Source of the DNA: an uncultured Traorella sp.
GTDB taxonomy: Bacteria > Bacillota_I > Bacilli_A > Erysipelotrichales > Erysipelotrichaceae
Assembly: GCA_945938205.1 (NCBI GenBank)
Contig: CAMEUL010000066.1
Coordinates: 1 to 7,992, forward strand
Direction: 5' to 3'
Length of the DNA: 7,992 bases
Shown here piece by piece: positions 7,299 through 7,992 of this stretch. The notes below the pieces were generated by a model. It saw only the letters and a list, made by a program, of their open reading frames with translations. It searched no databases and was not told the DNA's origin. The position numbers and the translations under genes were made by a program. Position 1 is the first letter of the stretch; each line of letters begins with the position of its first letter.

Positions 7299-7764
7299 TA
7301 TCATTGCCTCTTTCCAAAACCATTGCTAATATCAGCAAAAACACACCAAAACATAAAAAACAATCTGCAACATTAAAAACCGGAAAATCATAACCAAACA
7401 GATTGAAATCAAAAAAATCCACCACATATTGAAGTCGAATTCGGTCTACAAAATTGCCAAAGGTTCCTCCAATCATAAAAACAAGACCCCATTGGCTTAT
7501 AGGTCCACAATCCGGAGAACGATAAAAATATCCCATCACAACAAGTGCCACAAGCGTGATCAGATAGAAAAACATCATGTTTCCTCCATCCAGCATGCTC
7601 CAGGCTCCTCCCGTATTCTGAACATAAGTCAAATGAAAAAAATTGGGAATCAATGGAATGGATTCAAACAGTTTCATATTGGCGGTTACAAGATATTTAG
7701 TAAGCTGATCAAATACCAGCATCATCATGATACAAACGATATGTTTCTTTTTCATGTTAGACAT
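7288..7764 (-). CDS. lspA: Lipoprotein signal peptidase (signal peptidase II)
   Basis: A 158-residue LspA, the inner-membrane aspartyl protease that removes signal peptides from prolipoproteins after lipidation. Numbering from Met1: DQLTKY at 19-24 in the first helix, VQNTGGAWSML at 48-58, the catalytic aspartates in GGTFGNFVDRI (Asp107) and VFNVAD (Asp134), with VVDFFDF at 114-120. Four membrane segments are visible (about 5-24, 63-81, 91-107, 132-150). NTGGAW replaces the more usual NxGAAF, a mild variant. Two starts are possible: ATG 7762-7764, preceded by TAAGG at 7775-7779, and ATG 7753-7755 (Met4), which sits exactly where a transcript from the extended -10 at 7763-7768 would begin. Either gives a complete enzyme. 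First gene of the four-gene minus-strand operon. Confidence 0.95.
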   Translation of the reverse strand: MSNMKKKHIVCIMMMLVFDQLTKYLVTANMKLFESIPLIPNFFHLTYVQNTGGAWSMLDGGNMMFFYLITLVALVVMGYFYRSPDCGPISQWGLVFMIGGTFGNFVDRIRLQYVVDFFDFNLFGYDFPVFNVADCFLCFGVFLLILAMVLERGNDNEA

Positions 7765-7791
7765 TATAACACACCCTTATCATTCACGCAA
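7763..7791 (-). promoter_or_regulatory. Candidate extended -10 promoter for the lspA operon
   Basis: Reading leftward, TTGCGT (7791-7786), a 17-base spacer, and TGTTATAAT (7771-7763), a perfect TATAAT with the TGN extension. The hexamer overlaps the first possible lspA ATG, so this promoter only makes sense if translation begins at the second ATG (7753-7755), with a leaderless message. If Met1 is used, the element is a coincidence and transcription starts further upstream. Confidence 0.45.
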
Positions 7792-7851
7792 ATTTCCTTT
7801 ACAAAAAAAAGACATCATAACTGTTGCAGGAGAACAAGGAGGTACTAAAGA

Positions 7852-7992
7852 ATGGCGCATCGTTACAATATCTTCTATGTCATTATATTAACAGATGATG
7901 AAAATATTTGCAAGCAATTTTCATCATTTTTCATAGATGAAAATACTTACAAAAAAAAAATCTCTATTGATCTTTACAGACTGTTGACAAAT
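7852..7992 (+). CDS. Unassigned reading frame, open to the right edge (47 codons)
   Basis: A plus-strand frame starting at ATG 7852 with a consensus ribosome binding site, AAGGAGGT at 7836-7843, at the ideal 8-base spacing, and no stop before the window ends. The translation begins MAHRYNIFYVIILTDDENIC and is rich in Ile, Phe, Tyr and Lys; I recognise no family. In favour: the strong ribosome binding site and 47 open codons in AT-rich DNA. Against: the frame runs through an inverted repeat and a ten-A tract, no convincing plus-strand promoter lies upstream (best is TTATCA at 7777 and TACAAA at 7800), and a TTGACA box near the end suggests the next gene may start outside the window. If real, it is divergent from lspA. 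Confidence 0.4.
   Translation, partial: MAHRYNIFYVIILTDDENICKQFSSFFIDENTYKKKISIDLYRLLTN
7882..7887 (-). promoter_or_regulatory. Isolated minus-strand TATAAT (-10-like)
   Basis: A perfect TATAAT read leftward. The best TTG-containing -35 (TTGCAA, 7913-7908) has a 20-base spacer, which is too long for a good promoter. It could give lspA a leader of roughly 110 to 120 bases carrying the T8 tract at 7803-7810. Confidence 0.25.
7895..7927. repeat. 11-base inverted repeat in the lspA upstream region
   Basis: ATGATGAAAAT (7895-7905) and ATTTTCATCAT (7917-7927) are perfect reverse complements around an 11-base spacer. On the plus strand four T residues follow, so it resembles an AT-rich terminator; equally it could be an operator, since it lies over the -35 region of a minus-strand TATAAT at 7882-7887. 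Confidence 0.55.
7897..7945. repeat. Direct repeat of GATGAAAATA
   Basis: GATGAAAATA occurs at 7897-7906 and again at 7936-7945. The second copy also forms a small inverted repeat with TTTTCAT at 7928-7934 across two bases. With the inverted arm at 7917-7927, the same nine-base word is present three times within 49 bases. Confidence 0.5.
7984..7989 (+). promoter_or_regulatory. Consensus -35 box at the window edge
   Basis: TTGACA on the plus strand, three bases before the window ends. The matching -10 would lie outside, so it cannot be tested here. It also reads as Leu-Thr codons in the open frame from 7852. Confidence 0.2.

Noticed and set aside
7429..7848. 139-codon plus-strand frame opposite lspA
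   Set aside because: It is antisense to a well supported lspA, has no ribosome binding site I can see, and its translation is low-complexity and His/Lys rich, as expected for a shadow frame.
7895..7945. CRISPR-like or transposon-end repeats
   Set aside because: There are only short copies of one word within 51 bases, with no regular repeat-spacer units, no cas or transposase gene, and no target-site duplication.
7961..7980. Minus-strand terminator before the T10 tract at 7951-7960
   Set aside because: Only three-base pairings (TCT/AGA) can be formed next to the tract, so there is no credible stem.
1..7992. A defence or other undescribed multi-gene system
   Set aside because: Every substantial gene belongs to a known housekeeping family with intact motifs; only the partial frame at the right edge is unassigned.

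Overview
This window is ordinary core chromosome from a low-GC Gram-positive bacterium (Bacillota). The evidence is AT-rich DNA with strong AGGAGG-type ribosome binding sites, RNase HIII, MutS2 with a C-terminal Smr domain, a CvpA gene beside mutS2, and an lspA-rluD gene pair. An Erysipelotrichia-like gut lineage would fit the gene order and protein style, but that is a guess; no phylogenetic marker was compared. I see no mobile element, CRISPR array, rRNA, tRNA or prophage gene.

Left block, minus strand (1-3622): cvpA, then mutS2, then uvrC, which runs off the left edge. Spacing is extremely tight: one base between cvpA and mutS2, and an ATGA stop/start overlap between mutS2 and uvrC. This looks like one operon of membrane, ribosome-rescue/DNA-transaction and excision-repair functions. 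Divergently, rnhC (RNase HIII) is read to the right at 3689-4528. The 66-base gap holds promoter-like sequences for both directions. The classical Bacillota neighbours zapA, polX and trxA are absent from this cluster.

Right block, minus strand (4624-7764): lspA (signal peptidase II), an RluD-family pseudouridine synthase, a rhomboid intramembrane protease with a long N-terminal cytosolic domain, and a dCMP-deaminase-type enzyme. Neighbours overlap by 11 to 14 bases or are separated by one base, and each downstream ribosome binding site lies inside the gene before it, so these four genes are probably co-transcribed and translationally coupled. The block converges on rnhC, and a good bidirectional hairpin terminator lies between them at 4589-4617.

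Right edge (7765-7992): a regulatory-looking stretch with an extended -10 promoter for lspA, an 11-base inverted repeat with a second direct copy of one arm, and homopolymer A tracts. It also holds a plus-strand reading frame with a consensus Shine-Dalgarno site that is open to the window end, and a TTGACA box at the very end. Whether this is a divergent gene or pure intergenic DNA cannot be settled inside the window.

No undescribed multi-gene system is evident. The points most worth a second look are the replaced DLR motif in the MutS2 Smr domain, the apparently leaderless start of rnhC (with a more ambiguous case at lspA), and the unresolved right edge.
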